Shown here in pieces: positions 25,555-34,413 of a stretch of 52,982 nt of DNA. The notes beneath the pieces are model-generated. The model saw only the letters and a program-made list of their open reading frames with translations. It ran no database searches and was not told the origin of the DNA. Origin of the DNA: JAUHXS01 sp965213575 (lineage in GTDB: Bacteria > Bacteroidota > Bacteroidia > Chitinophagales > JAUHXS01). Within the stretch, counting starts at the first letter, position 1, and every line of letters begins with the position of its first letter. The stretch lies in assembly GCA_965213575.1 (NCBI GenBank), contig CBDBZN010000004.1:1-52982 (forward strand), written 5' to 3'. The position numbers and the translations under genes are program-made.

Positions 25555-25944
25555 CTATTTTATCATCACACCTTTTTGATTAATTAAAGGAAGATCTACT
25601 AGATTTTGCTTAATGATGCTCTCTGTGACAAAAACATATTTTTTATCTTGTAGTTTACCTTCAGCCCAAAAGCTTACCCAAAATTCATTACTGATGGCCA
25701 CTAATTTTTTTTGGATTGGCTCAATCTTCACATAGGATTCAGGTTGCACTTCTTCAAACATATGCCTCAAAACTGATGTCTCTACTTCTCTGCCATCAAT
25801 CGTTCCATAACCTTTTGAGGCTATAATAACGTTTTTAAGCACTTTATCTTTTAAATTTATCATATATGCGACCCATATATCACCTTCAGGGATCACCGCT
25901 ATTGCAATATCTTCTACTTTTGGAAAATCTATATCTTTCTTCAA
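25555..25944 (-). CDS. Conserved hypothetical protein (129 aa)
   Basis: I do not recognise a named domain. The protein is soluble, with alternating strands (IAIAVIPEGDIWVAYMINL, KKYVFVTESII) and no membrane segment, so it is probably a small alpha/beta or beta-rich cytoplasmic protein. It ends 4 bp upstream of the RluA-type gene, which suggests a translation-related role by association only. The coding frame is intact and the composition is like its neighbours. Confidence 0.7.
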   Translation of the reverse strand: MKKDIDFPKVEDIAIAVIPEGDIWVAYMINLKDKVLKNVIIASKGYGTIDGREVETSVLRHMFEEVQPESYVKIEPIQKKLVAISNEFWVSFWAEGKLQDKKYVFVTESIIKQNLVDLPLINQKGVMIK

Positions 25945-25993
25945 AATTTATCTTTTAACTAAAGGTATATGCAAACAAATCACAATTAATATA

Positions 25994-27103
25994 TTAAAAC
26001 GTCTGTAATACATAGTCTACTATATCAAATACATCTTGATAATGATGCCCGACTTTATCTCCTCGATCTTTTCCTAATTTAACTACTATTATATTTTTAT
26101 CAGGTATTACGATAACATATTGCCCTAATATACCTCGAGCATAATAACGCCCTTCGGGTAATAACCACCAAGAGTATCCGTAGTAATCAATAATATCATT
26201 TTTTAGATGTAATTCTTTTGTAGATGCTTCAACATAACTTGAATCTACAATTGATTCTTTGCCCCAATATCCTTTATTCAGATACAATTTACCGATCCGG
26301 GCAAAATCTTTTGCATTAGAATTAAAGCAGCAATATGCTTTTTCTGCACCATTTTTGTGATCTAAACTCCAAAGTGCATCCTTTTCTGCTCCAATAGGCT
26401 TCCAAAGCCTTTCTGATGCAAGCTCACTTAATGTCATACCTGTTGCTGCCGATAAAACAAAAGATAGGATTTGAGTATCTCCACTTTTATATCTAAAGGT
26501 AGTACCCGGCTCCACTTCCACTTTTAACCGGCCTATCAGATCTCGTAAATCATTCCCATAATAAGCTTCGGTGGTATGCGAAATAGGACTGGCATAGTTT
26601 TCCTCCCAGTTAAGCCCTGAAGTCATAGTCAATAAATGTTTAATAGTGACTTTATTTAAACCCCCTTTTTTAAACTCAGGCAGAAAATCTGCTACTTTTT
26701 GATCTAAACTTTCTATGTCTCCATCTTTTAAAGCAATGCCTGTAAGAATACTTACTATGGTTTTAGCCATAGAAAAAGAGTTGGAATAGGAGTCTTCAGT
26801 ATAACCTTCCCAGTAATGTTCCTGTTCTATAAAACCGTCTTTAATTATTATAAACGCAATCGTATGTAGCTCTTCTAAGGTTTTATTCAAAGGTTTAGGA
26901 AGAGCTCTATTATAATTATCGCTTAAAGCCCATTTGTAAGAGTTAGATGCTTCAACTTTGCGATTGTCGAATATTTCATAATCATCAATATTAGCAAAAT
27001 TGTAGAATAGTGCTTTGTATATATAACTTTTTCCTGAAAGGAAAATTAAAGCATTTAGAAGCAAGAATATGATTAAAAAGATGAGAATTTTCTTATGCTT
27101 CAT
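25994..27103 (-). CDS. Serine hydrolase, beta-lactamase/PBP fold (class C-like)
   Basis: An N-terminal membrane anchor (about 5-24) precedes a class C beta-lactamase-like domain. The nucleophile is Ser111 with Lys114 in NSFSMAKTIVSIL. GLNWEENY and FRYKSGDTQ carry further conserved residues, the latter including the Tyr of the YxS/N motif. At 369 aa the length is normal. Such proteins act in the periplasm as esterases, D-peptidases or beta-lactamase-like enzymes; there is no sign that it destroys antibiotics. It stands apart from its neighbours, with 203 bp upstream. Confidence 0.87.
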   Translation of the reverse strand: MKHKKILIFLIIFLLLNALIFLSGKSYIYKALFYNFANIDDYEIFDNRKVEASNSYKWALSDNYNRALPKPLNKTLEELHTIAFIIIKDGFIEQEHYWEGYTEDSYSNSFSMAKTIVSILTGIALKDGDIESLDQKVADFLPEFKKGGLNKVTIKHLLTMTSGLNWEENYASPISHTTEAYYGNDLRDLIGRLKVEVEPGTTFRYKSGDTQILSFVLSAATGMTLSELASERLWKPIGAEKDALWSLDHKNGAEKAYCCFNSNAKDFARIGKLYLNKGYWGKESIVDSSYVEASTKELHLKNDIIDYYGYSWWLLPEGRYYARGILGQYVIVIPDKNIIVVKLGKDRGDKVGHHYQDVFDIVDYVLQTF

Positions 27104-27183
27104 TATAATTTTTTAGGAAAGCCAAAAATACAATTATTTACTAAGTTAGCTGAATCACTTTAAAAAGACACACAACTATTGAG

Positions 27184-27237
27184 ATACCGGATGATTTTCT
27201 CTCACACATTACAATATAGATAGAAAACTTCCGGTAT
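27184..27237. repeat. Imperfect inverted repeat in the lipB/serine hydrolase gap
   Basis: The left arm begins ATACCGGATGATTTTCTCTC (27184-27203), and the right arm ends GATAGAAAACTTCCGGTAT (27219-27237). The arms pair over most of their length. The element follows lipB and precedes the serine hydrolase, so it could be a terminator stem or a REP-like repeat. The rest of the gap holds no gene. Confidence 0.45.
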
Positions 27238-27306
27238 GACGACTATGACATTCTACTTTGATTCAGTTATAGCTATACGTTGAAAACCAAAATTAGTTAT
27301 TGGTGC

Positions 27307-28011
27307 TCATTCAAAGATCAATTCCACTTCAAACAGTTCTGAAAAGTATTGATATATTTTTTGCCGTACCTCCTCCATATCAAGTTTTTCACCTAACTCT
27401 TTATCTAAGGATGTAACCGTTTTATCAGTAATTCCACAAGGAATAATATTTCCAAAATATGACAAATCTGCATTTACATTAAATGCGAAACCATGCATAG
27501 TTACCCAGCGGCTACATCTAACTCCCATTGCACAAATCTTTCTGGCGTGAGATTTGTCAGGCTCTAGCCAAACACCTGTGGCTCCTTTTAAACGTTCTCC
27601 TTTTAAACCAAAATCAGCCATTGTTCGAATGATAACTTCCTCTAATAATCTTAAATATTTATGAATATCAGTAAAGAAATAGTCTAGATCTAGAATTGGA
27701 TAACCTACAATTTGTCCGGGGCCGTGATAAGTAATATCTCCTCCCCTATTTATTTTGTAAAATGCTGCTTGTTTAACAGATAAATCATTCTCATTTATGA
27801 GTAAATTATCTAAAGAGCCGCTTTTCCCCAAGGTATAAACATGCGGATGTTCACAAATTAAAAAACGATGCGGCGGATGTGTTTGCTTTGAAGGGGGGAG
27901 GTTTCTATTCGTGATCTTCTGATCTACAATTTCTTTAAAAATTTTTTCTTGGTAATCCCATGCCTTTTGATAATCTATTTTACCTAAATCTTCGGCCAGA
28001 ACTTTTTGCAT
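27307..28011 (-). CDS. lipB: Lipoyl(octanoyl) transferase
   Basis: LipB moves octanoyl groups from acyl carrier protein to the lipoyl domains of 2-oxoacid dehydrogenases in the cytoplasm. The sequence shows RGGDITYHGPGQIVGYPILD, the Lys-containing segment ARKICAMGVRCSRWVTMHGF, and the catalytic-cysteine motif IIPCGI. At 234 aa it is normal. It is 9 bp downstream of the PGI/PMI gene on the same strand, so probably in one transcript. LipA is not encoded in the window. Confidence 0.96.
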   Translation of the reverse strand: MQKVLAEDLGKIDYQKAWDYQEKIFKEIVDQKITNRNLPPSKQTHPPHRFLICEHPHVYTLGKSGSLDNLLINENDLSVKQAAFYKINRGGDITYHGPGQIVGYPILDLDYFFTDIHKYLRLLEEVIIRTMADFGLKGERLKGATGVWLEPDKSHARKICAMGVRCSRWVTMHGFAFNVNADLSYFGNIIPCGITDKTVTSLDKELGEKLDMEEVRQKIYQYFSELFEVELIFE

Positions 28012-28020
28012 ATTGCAAAG

Positions 28021-29013
28021 TTAACTCTTTGCTAAAGAACTTTTAAGGTAATCGATCACATTCACTTCAATAGCATCTACTTTTTTACATGCAGCCAAAA
28101 AGCATGATATCCAATCTCCAAAATGAATAAGATACAGCATTCTTTCCAATTGATTATTTCCTTTAGAATATATTTCGATAATGGTAGAAGTATATTTTTT
28201 AATAATTTCTTTATTAATTTCTATACGTTTTTGAATTTGAGGATGATCATTTTCATTTCTTAAAAATAATACGGCCATTTGCTCATCTTCTTTTCTCCAA
28301 CCTACCAATTCATTGTGATTCATTTCGGGAATAACATGATGTGAACACAATGCTTTAGCATTTTCATTCAACTGTTGCCTGAGCCTTACTGCTACCGCTT
28401 GCATATTAGAAGAGGTGTATATGATAGGAAATTTGTTTGTCAATATTTTAGCTATGTTTTTAGCTTCTTGTTGTATGGCAGCTTCTTCATTATCTAATAA
28501 GTTAATACTAGACAACAAATCTGTTTGAAAATCATATTCAATAAGATTTAGATGATAAAGAACAAACAATTGTTGAATAAATGAGTATGCCAGACAAGCT
28601 CTAGGAGGCATGCCACCCGGAATCATTACACAGCCTAACCCTTGCTTTTTAGCTATTTCAGCTACTTTACCACCAGATGTGATGCAAAATATATTTGCTC
28701 TTTGAGCAATGGCTTGATCCATAGCAGATAACGTCTCTTCGGTATTGCCTGAGTAAGAGCAAATAATCAAAAATGTTTCTTCATTGACATATTTCGGAAT
28801 GGTGTAATCTTTAGATACCTCAAATGGAACATTTAGCTCATTTTTGACTAAACATTTTACAATATCGCCACCTATACCTGAACCACCTAGCCCACAAACT
28901 AAAACGTTGCTTATATCTTTTTGATTTTTAGATACATCGATTTTTAATCCTATCTGAAAGGCTTCAGAAATCTGAGTAGTAAAATCAGCTATATAACGAT
29001 TCATTGTCAACAT
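28021..29013 (-). CDS. Bifunctional phosphoglucose/phosphomannose isomerase
   Basis: It interconverts glucose-6-P or mannose-6-P with fructose-6-P. SIS-domain motifs are GLGGSGIGGDIV (N-terminal), ICSYSGNTEETLSA, and GGMPPRACLAYSF, the PGI/PMI signature; the C-terminal domain contains VIPEMNHNELVGW with the catalytic Glu and His. I prefer the start at 29013 (MLTMNRYIADFTTQ, 330 aa). A longer frame back to 29121 would add a hydrophobic stretch and overlap the divergent yraN gene, so it is less likely. It is followed closely by lipB. Confidence 0.9.
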   Translation of the reverse strand: MLTMNRYIADFTTQISEAFQIGLKIDVSKNQKDISNVLVCGLGGSGIGGDIVKCLVKNELNVPFEVSKDYTIPKYVNEETFLIICSYSGNTEETLSAMDQAIAQRANIFCITSGGKVAEIAKKQGLGCVMIPGGMPPRACLAYSFIQQLFVLYHLNLIEYDFQTDLLSSINLLDNEEAAIQQEAKNIAKILTNKFPIIYTSSNMQAVAVRLRQQLNENAKALCSHHVIPEMNHNELVGWRKEDEQMAVLFLRNENDHPQIQKRIEINKEIIKKYTSTIIEIYSKGNNQLERMLYLIHFGDWISCFLAACKKVDAIEVNVIDYLKSSLAKS

Positions 29014-29075
29014 ATCATTGCTTTTAATTACTTTTGAGCATACAGTATTGCATAATACAAAAAAAGTAAAAATTA

Positions 29076-29441
29076 ATGAGTAAACATAACCTTTTAGGTA
29101 TTGATGGTGAACAAAAAGCAAATGTTTACCTAAAGAAAAGAGGTTATAAAATTCTAGCTACTAATTGGACTTTTAGAAAAGCAGAGATAGATATTATAGC
29201 TCAGCATCAGGGAGAGATTATTTTTATAGAGGTAAAAACAAGGAGCACTTATTTTTTTGGAAATCCGGAAGATGCAGTGGGCCTACATAAGCAAAACCTG
29301 CTCTGCAAAGCATCAGCGGCATACTTAGAGAAACACAATATAAATTCACCTATAAGGTTTGATATTATCTCTATAGTGAAAAAACTGAATGATTATGAAA
29401 TATATCATATTCAAGATGCATTTTTTCCGATAGGCTTTTAA
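29076..29441 (+). CDS. YraN/UPF0102 family putative endonuclease
   Basis: It is a 121-aa protein with the restriction-endonuclease-like fold: GIDGEQKANVYLKKRGYKIL, then the metal-binding residues in AEIDIIAQHQGEIIFIEVKT (D-x(n)-E-x-K) and the basic IRFDIISI end. The family is widespread and thought to act in DNA processing, but its substrate is unsettled. It is divergent from the PGI/PMI gene and 29 bp upstream of prfB on the same strand, a typical housekeeping setting. Confidence 0.9.
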   Translation: MSKHNLLGIDGEQKANVYLKKRGYKILATNWTFRKAEIDIIAQHQGEIIFIEVKTRSTYFFGNPEDAVGLHKQNLLCKASAAYLEKHNINSPIRFDIISIVKKLNDYEIYHIQDAFFPIGF

Positions 29442-29470
29442 AGTCAATAAGATTATGCTAATTTTAATCC

Positions 29471-30551
29471 ATGACTAACGAAAATTTTAAAGAGCTACAA
29501 AGCCGACTTTCTGCTCTGAGGGGGTATCTTTGACGTTGATAATAAAAAGATCAAAATAGAGGAGGAGGAAGCTTCGACTACTGCTTCCAACTTTTGGAGT
29601 GATTCTGAGAAAGCAGAAACTATATTAAAGTCGATTAAAGGAAATAAAATTTGGATAGATGCTTATGAGCAAGTAGCTACTGCCGTGGATGACCTCGGTG
29701 TGTTACAAGAATTTTATCAAAGCGGTGATGTTTCTGAGGAAGAGTTAAATGAGCAGTATCATAAAACAATTACATTAGTTGATGAGCTGGAGTCTAAATC
29801 TACACTAAGCAGCGAAGAAGACAGCTTAAATGCATTATTAACCATTAATAGTGGCGCTGGAGGCACAGAAAGTTGTGACTGGGCTGCTATGCTTATGCGA
29901 ATGTATATTATGTGGGGCGAGAAAAATGGGTATAAAGTCCGTGAAGCAGATATCCAAGCTGATGATATTGCAGGAATACGTTCTGTAACTTTAGAAATTG
30001 AAGGAGATTTAGCTTATGGATACCTCAAAGGTGAAAATGGCGTTCATCGATTAGTACGCATCTCACCATTTGATAGTTCAGCTAGGCGCCATACTTCATT
30101 TGCTTCTGTTTTTGTTTGCCCGCTAGTAGATGATACCATTACTGTAGAATATAAAGATTCAGATATTGAGTGGGATACTTTCCGGGCAGGAGGCAAGGGA
30201 GGACAAAATGTAAATAAAGTAGAAACGGCAGTAAGGTTAAGGCATTTACCTACCGGAATTGTTATAGAATGCCAGCAAGAACGGTCTCAATTAATGAATA
30301 AAGAACGCGCTCTTAAAATGCTTAAGTCTCAACTTTATGAATTAGAACTAAGGAAGCAAAACGAAGAGAAAGCAAGAATAGAAGGTTCTAAAATGAAAAT
30401 AGAATGGGGATCACAGATAAGGTCTTATGTCATGCATCCATATAAAATGGTGAAAGATTTACGGACTAATCACGAAACAGGCAATGTGCAGGCAGTGATG
30501 GATGGTGATTTAGATAACTTTATTAAATCTTATTTGCTGTTAAGCAAGTAA
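29471..30551 (+). CDS. prfB: Peptide chain release factor 2, with programmed +1 frameshift
   Basis: RF2 terminates translation at UGA and UAA. The ATG at 29471 reads 20 codons and meets TGA at 29531-29533. The site AGG GGG TAT CTT TGA C, with a Shine-Dalgarno-like AGGGGG three codons upstream, is the classical prfB autoregulatory +1 frameshift site. The frame continues from GAC at 29532 to 30551 and gives 359 aa. The RF2-specific codon-recognition tripeptide SPF (ISPFDSSARRHTS) and the catalytic GGQ (AGGKGGQNVNKVE) are present. Low RF2 activity favours the shift and so raises RF2 production. Confidence 0.97.
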
Positions 30552-30653
30552 GATTTAATAAAATATCTATTTAAAATTGGAAATTCGTAAAAAAAAGGTC
30601 GTTTCCTAACTCAGAAATCTCTGATTTCAAAACTGCTCTACTCACAAATGTGT

Positions 30654-31511
30654 CTAAAAAATAGGAGGATTAATACTCATGACAGGAATTTGAGAAGCTG
30701 CTACAACTTTTCTTCCTCTTGAACTTAAGCCATATCTCTTTAAGCCCATATCTTCACTTTTCATGATGATAATCATATCACCTTTTACAATTTTACTGTA
30801 ATCAGCAATAGAATCAGTTACATTTTTGTACTTAATCATTTTTGTAGTACATTTTACTTTATTCTTTGCGATCTCATCTGCTACTAATTGCAATTGCTTT
30901 TTAAGCGTAGTAACATCAGCAGTAAAATCTTCTAAGAAAGTATTAACGGTAACTACATGGATTTTGCTTCCGAAAATTTTCGCCCAACTAATAGCTGTGT
31001 TAACTTTTTTCGTAGTTGTTTTAGTTACATCTAATGGCAATACAATGTTGTCAAATTGGACTTTATCTCTTTTACGGACTGTAATTACGGGTAAAGGAGC
31101 ACCTTCCAAAACTCTTTGCGTATTAGCACCAAGTATAAATTTATCTTTATCTACTTGAGTTGAAGCGCCATTTTTCCCCATTACGACTAAATCTATATCT
31201 TCAGTAATAATAGCGTTTAGTATCTCTTTATAAATCTTTCCTTTTACAAATTTAGCTGACTTCTTATAGCCTTTCAGCTTTGGATGTTGCTTTAAAGTTT
31301 CTTCTAATTTGGCTTTTATCTGGTTTTCAATTTTGGTATCAGATTTAGATTCGCCGTCTATGACCATATTTAAATCATAAGTTTCCATCACGTTTAATAA
31401 TACAATGGCTGCATCAGTCTTTTTTGCGATGTAAGCAGCATAATTTAAAGCAGATGCTGAAGAAGCTGAAAAATCAGTAGGTACAAGAATTTTTTTGATG
31501 TCTAAATTCAT
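30654..31511 (-). CDS. Universal stress protein with two Usp domains
   Basis: Two tandem UspA domains (about 5-145 and 150-280) make up the 285 aa. The first starts IKKILVPTDFSASSASALNY and has the ATP-binding-type motif MGKNGASTQ with LGANTQRVLEGAPLPVITV. The second lacks a clear G-x2-G-x9-G loop and may be structural. It is cytoplasmic, commonly induced by starvation, low oxygen or stress. It is convergent with prfB. Its own promoter probably lies in the 66 bp before the mqnA end. Confidence 0.92.
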   Translation of the reverse strand: MNLDIKKILVPTDFSASSASALNYAAYIAKKTDAAIVLLNVMETYDLNMVIDGESKSDTKIENQIKAKLEETLKQHPKLKGYKKSAKFVKGKIYKEILNAIITEDIDLVVMGKNGASTQVDKDKFILGANTQRVLEGAPLPVITVRKRDKVQFDNIVLPLDVTKTTTKKVNTAISWAKIFGSKIHVVTVNTFLEDFTADVTTLKKQLQLVADEIAKNKVKCTTKMIKYKNVTDSIADYSKIVKGDMIIIMKSEDMGLKRYGLSSRGRKVVAASQIPVMSINPPIF

Positions 31512-31577
31512 TATAATTGTTTTTTATAAATATGGGACAAAGGTAGGCATGTAAAATATAAAACGCAATACCTGGAA

Positions 31578-32330
31578 TTACATTCCATCAATCTTTTTTA
31601 AAAACAGGCTCAATCCTGCTTGTTTTTGGGCATCTAACTCAAAACTGATAGATTTTGTTAAATATTTCTTAACATTGAAATCATATAAGTCATATATTTT
31701 TTGGTACTCCGGAATGATCGCATTGACTGCCTGAATACCTTTTGATAATGCTTCATTAAATTGAGATATAAATTTATCCGGCAAAGGTTTATTTGCCACC
31801 CAAGCAGCAAATACAAATGGTAACTTGGTATATTTAAACCATTCCTCACCAAGGTCAAATGAATAATTATTTACATTGCGATGTTTGATAGCTCTATCAC
31901 CGATGATAAGCCCGGCAGTAGTACCTTGAATGTTTTGCTCATATCCTTGAAAAGCATCTTTAAAAACAGGATGGATTTTCCAATAATATTTACATAACAC
32001 TTTTAATAGTTTCACGGAAGTTTTTGACTGATAATCTAATAAAATGGTTTCAATAGAATTTAATGGTACATTGCTAAATAGATTTACCGTTTCAACGGCT
32101 CCTTTTGCTCCAATGCAATAGTCACTAATAATTTTATAATCAACTAACTCGGGAAGGATTGCCACCGGCAGAAGGGCAAGGTCACAGTTATTTGACAATA
32201 AACTTTGGGCGCAGTCAGCAGGATTTGCAAGGTTAATGATAATTTCTTTGTGAAGGCCGGATTGCTCTAATCCATATAAAAACGGTTTAGTATTTAAATA
32301 TGAAACAGCTGAAATTTTAATTTTGCTCAA
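31578..32330 (-). CDS. mqnA: Chorismate dehydratase MqnA (futalosine pathway)
   Basis: MqnA dehydrates chorismate to 3-[(1-carboxyvinyl)oxy]benzoate, the first step of futalosine-dependent menaquinone synthesis. The family start ISAVSYLNTKPFLYGLE, the substrate-binding region LALLPVAILPEL, LDYQSKTSV and GLIIGDRAI are all visible. It is 250 aa long. Its start overlaps the histidine-phosphatase gene by 4 bp (ATGA), and mqnE lies one gene upstream, which supports the pathway assignment. Confidence 0.92.
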   Translation of the reverse strand: MSKIKISAVSYLNTKPFLYGLEQSGLHKEIIINLANPADCAQSLLSNNCDLALLPVAILPELVDYKIISDYCIGAKGAVETVNLFSNVPLNSIETILLDYQSKTSVKLLKVLCKYYWKIHPVFKDAFQGYEQNIQGTTAGLIIGDRAIKHRNVNNYSFDLGEEWFKYTKLPFVFAAWVANKPLPDKFISQFNEALSKGIQAVNAIIPEYQKIYDLYDFNVKKYLTKSISFELDAQKQAGLSLFLKKIDGM

Positions 32331-32935
32331 AGTAAATGATCAGTATTGTTAAGCTGTTTAAGCGAAAATTTCTTTTTATGATATTTCACAATATATAAAG
32401 TAGTATTTTGATGTGGGTAATCATCCATAAAAGTAAGCTCTTTATTAAGTAAAGTGCATAAGAATATTCTCATGGCCCTGCCATGTGTACATATAAGCAC
32501 TTTTTTTTCAGGTTGCAGAATGACATGGTCAATAAATTCTTTTTGCCTGATCTGAACTTCCAAAGGGGTTTCTCCTCCTTCTACCGTTTGACTTAATTTG
32601 TTTTTTTTCCAGCCAGAAACAATATTGTAAAAAGCCATTTGATCTTTTCTGCTAGTAGATTTTCCTTCAAAGATCCCCCAATTAATTTCATCCAATCCCT
32701 CATGAATTTCGTGTTGGATACCTTGGTCAATAAAATTTTTTACAGTTTGTTGCGTACGAATTAAAGAAGACGTATAAACTTTCTCAAAAGGAATATCTTG
32801 ATATTTTTTATGAAAAAGGTTTGCTTGCAACCATCCGGTTTCATTTAATTCTGAATTGATGCCTCGGCCTTGAACGATGCCTCTGCGATTGTAATCTGTT
32901 TCCCCATGTCGTATAATATAAAACTCCTTCTCCAT
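32327..32935 (-). CDS. Histidine phosphatase family protein
   Basis: It has the RHG motif in FYIIRHGETDYNRRG (catalytic His), the YTSSLIRTQQT region, DEINWGIFEGKS and the second catalytic His in ICTHGRAMRIF, making a phosphoglycerate-mutase-like phosphatase of 202 aa. It sits between mqnE (2 bp upstream) and mqnA (overlapping 4 bp), so it is transcribed with futalosine-pathway genes. Its substrate is not known from sequence; a link to the pathway is suggestive only. Confidence 0.9.
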   Translation of the reverse strand: MEKEFYIIRHGETDYNRRGIVQGRGINSELNETGWLQANLFHKKYQDIPFEKVYTSSLIRTQQTVKNFIDQGIQHEIHEGLDEINWGIFEGKSTSRKDQMAFYNIVSGWKKNKLSQTVEGGETPLEVQIRQKEFIDHVILQPEKKVLICTHGRAMRIFLCTLLNKELTFMDDYPHQNTTLYIVKYHKKKFSLKQLNNTDHLL

Positions 32936-32937
32936 GC

Positions 32938-34113
32938 TTAATTTAATACCTCCTCTACCTCAGTCTTTGAGTAATCTACAATCGTATTGTATAAAGTATC
33001 TCTTTCTATAGGTATCCTACCGGCTTGCTTGATTAAAGTTATCAATTGCTTCGTAGTTAAAGCAGGCGTTTGCTCCTCGGCACCTGCCATAGAATAAATC
33101 TTAGTCGAGTCATCAATTGTGCCATCAATATCATCTACGCCAAAGCCTAGTGATAGTTGAGCGGTCGTTCGCCCGATCATTGGCCAATAAGCTTTTATAT
33201 GATTAAAATTATCCATAAATATTCTTGAAACGGCATAGTTTCGAAGGTCCTCAATCGTAGATACTTCTTTAATGTGTGACATCTGGTTATTTTGATTACG
33301 GAATTTAAGGGGGATAAATGTATTAAACCCAGCCGTTTTATCTTGAAGTTTTCGCAGCCTGTCCATGTGATCTAGCCGATGCTCATATTTTTCTATATGC
33401 CCATACAACATGGTAGCATTTGATGGAATATCCAGTTCATGGGCCGATTCGTGGATTTCAAGCCATTGCTTACTGGTACATTTATCTTTGCAAATTTCAT
33501 TTCTGATGTCTTCATCAAAAATCTCTGCTCCTCCTCCGGGCAATGAATCTAAACCTGCTTCTTTTAAAATTTGCAATCCTTCTTTATAGCTTACTTTAGC
33601 TTTTCTAAACATATATTCCAGCTCTACTGCAGTGTACCCTTTGATATGAATATCCGGCCTTATCTCTTTTACCTTTTTGAGTAAGCTGATAAAAAATTGC
33701 AAACTCAGTTGTGGCAGGACGCCACCAACCACATGCATTTCAGTAACAGGTTTGTCTTTATACTCCCTGACAATATCTAAAATCTCTTCTTCGGAATACA
33801 CCCAACCTTCCTCTTTTTGCTTTAAAAGCCTTGAATAAGAACAAAATTTACAAGTAAATACGCATAAATTAGTAGGCTCTACATGAAAGTTTCTATTAAA
33901 AAAAGTTTTATTGCCAAATCTTCTTTCTCTAATATAATTAGCAAGTGTTCCTAAAAATCCTAAACTGCCTTTTTCATATAACAACAAACCCTCTTCTATA
34001 GATAATCGTTTTTGAGCAATTACCTTATCTGCAATGTCTTTAAAAACTTTATTATACTTGACACTCTCAACTATTTTTTTGATATTAGCTTGCTGTTGCA
34101 TATGGTATGGCAA
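32938..34113 (-). CDS. mqnE: Aminofutalosine synthase MqnE (radical SAM)
   Basis: It is a 391-aa radical SAM enzyme that joins the MqnA product to SAM-derived adenosyl to form 6-amino-6-deoxyfutalosine. The cluster motif CxxxCxxC is in PTNLCVFTCKFCSYSR, and EMHVVGGVLPQL, LPGGGAEIFDEDIRNEIC and TTAQLSLGFGVDDIDGT are family features. MqnC, the closest relative, has a different pattern at the cluster region. The gene leads the mqnE-phosphatase-mqnA operon. Confidence 0.88.
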   Translation of the reverse strand: MPYHMQQQANIKKIVESVKYNKVFKDIADKVIAQKRLSIEEGLLLYEKGSLGFLGTLANYIRERRFGNKTFFNRNFHVEPTNLCVFTCKFCSYSRLLKQKEEGWVYSEEEILDIVREYKDKPVTEMHVVGGVLPQLSLQFFISLLKKVKEIRPDIHIKGYTAVELEYMFRKAKVSYKEGLQILKEAGLDSLPGGGAEIFDEDIRNEICKDKCTSKQWLEIHESAHELDIPSNATMLYGHIEKYEHRLDHMDRLRKLQDKTAGFNTFIPLKFRNQNNQMSHIKEVSTIEDLRNYAVSRIFMDNFNHIKAYWPMIGRTTAQLSLGFGVDDIDGTIDDSTKIYSMAGAEEQTPALTTKQLITLIKQAGRIPIERDTLYNTIVDYSKTEVEEVLN

Positions 34114-34176
34114 AGTTAGTTTCTTTTGTTATTTAAAACAAACCCATTGTAGAGGCAGTTCATCTAAATTTTAGAT

Positions 34177-34413
34177 ATGGCAAATAAACAGCATATTGAT
34201 ATTAAATTAGAAAATGGAGATGATTTTGATATACCCATTGAAGGATCGTTAGGCTTGCTAGCTTTAGGAAGTGTTGGCATTGAGGCGTGGAGGACAAAAA
34301 GAAAAGAAGCCGGATTTAATGTTGTGAAAAATAAAAAAGAAATTGTAGCTGAGTGGGAAAAGAGAAAAGAAATAACTAAGACAGAAGATTCTGAAAATAG
34401 TACGAATGGGTAA
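34177..34413 (+). CDS. Small acidic/charged protein of unknown function (78 aa)
   Basis: I do not recognise a family. The protein starts MANKQHIDIKLENGDDFDIP, has a short apolar stretch (GSLGLLALGSVGIEAW, about residues 23-38) and ends in a highly charged helix. Its stop overlaps the start of the phosphatase/TPR/sulfotransferase gene by 8 bp, so the two are translationally coupled. It may be a partner or membrane adapter for it; that is inference from position. Confidence 0.65.
   Translation: MANKQHIDIKLENGDDFDIPIEGSLGLLALGSVGIEAWRTKRKEAGFNVVKNKKEIVAEWEKRKEITKTEDSENSTNG

Noticed and set aside
25994..27103. An antibiotic-resistance beta-lactamase
   Set aside because: The class C-like serine hydrolase fold is shared by esterases and peptidases, and nothing supports drug hydrolysis.
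28021..29121. A longer PGI/PMI start at 29121 with a signal-like N-terminus
   Set aside because: It would overlap the divergent yraN gene by 46 bp and add a hydrophobic run not expected in this cytosolic enzyme.
29531..29533. An in-frame TGA that would make prfB a pseudogene
   Set aside because: It is the standard programmed +1 frameshift stop of RF2 and has the full upstream signal.
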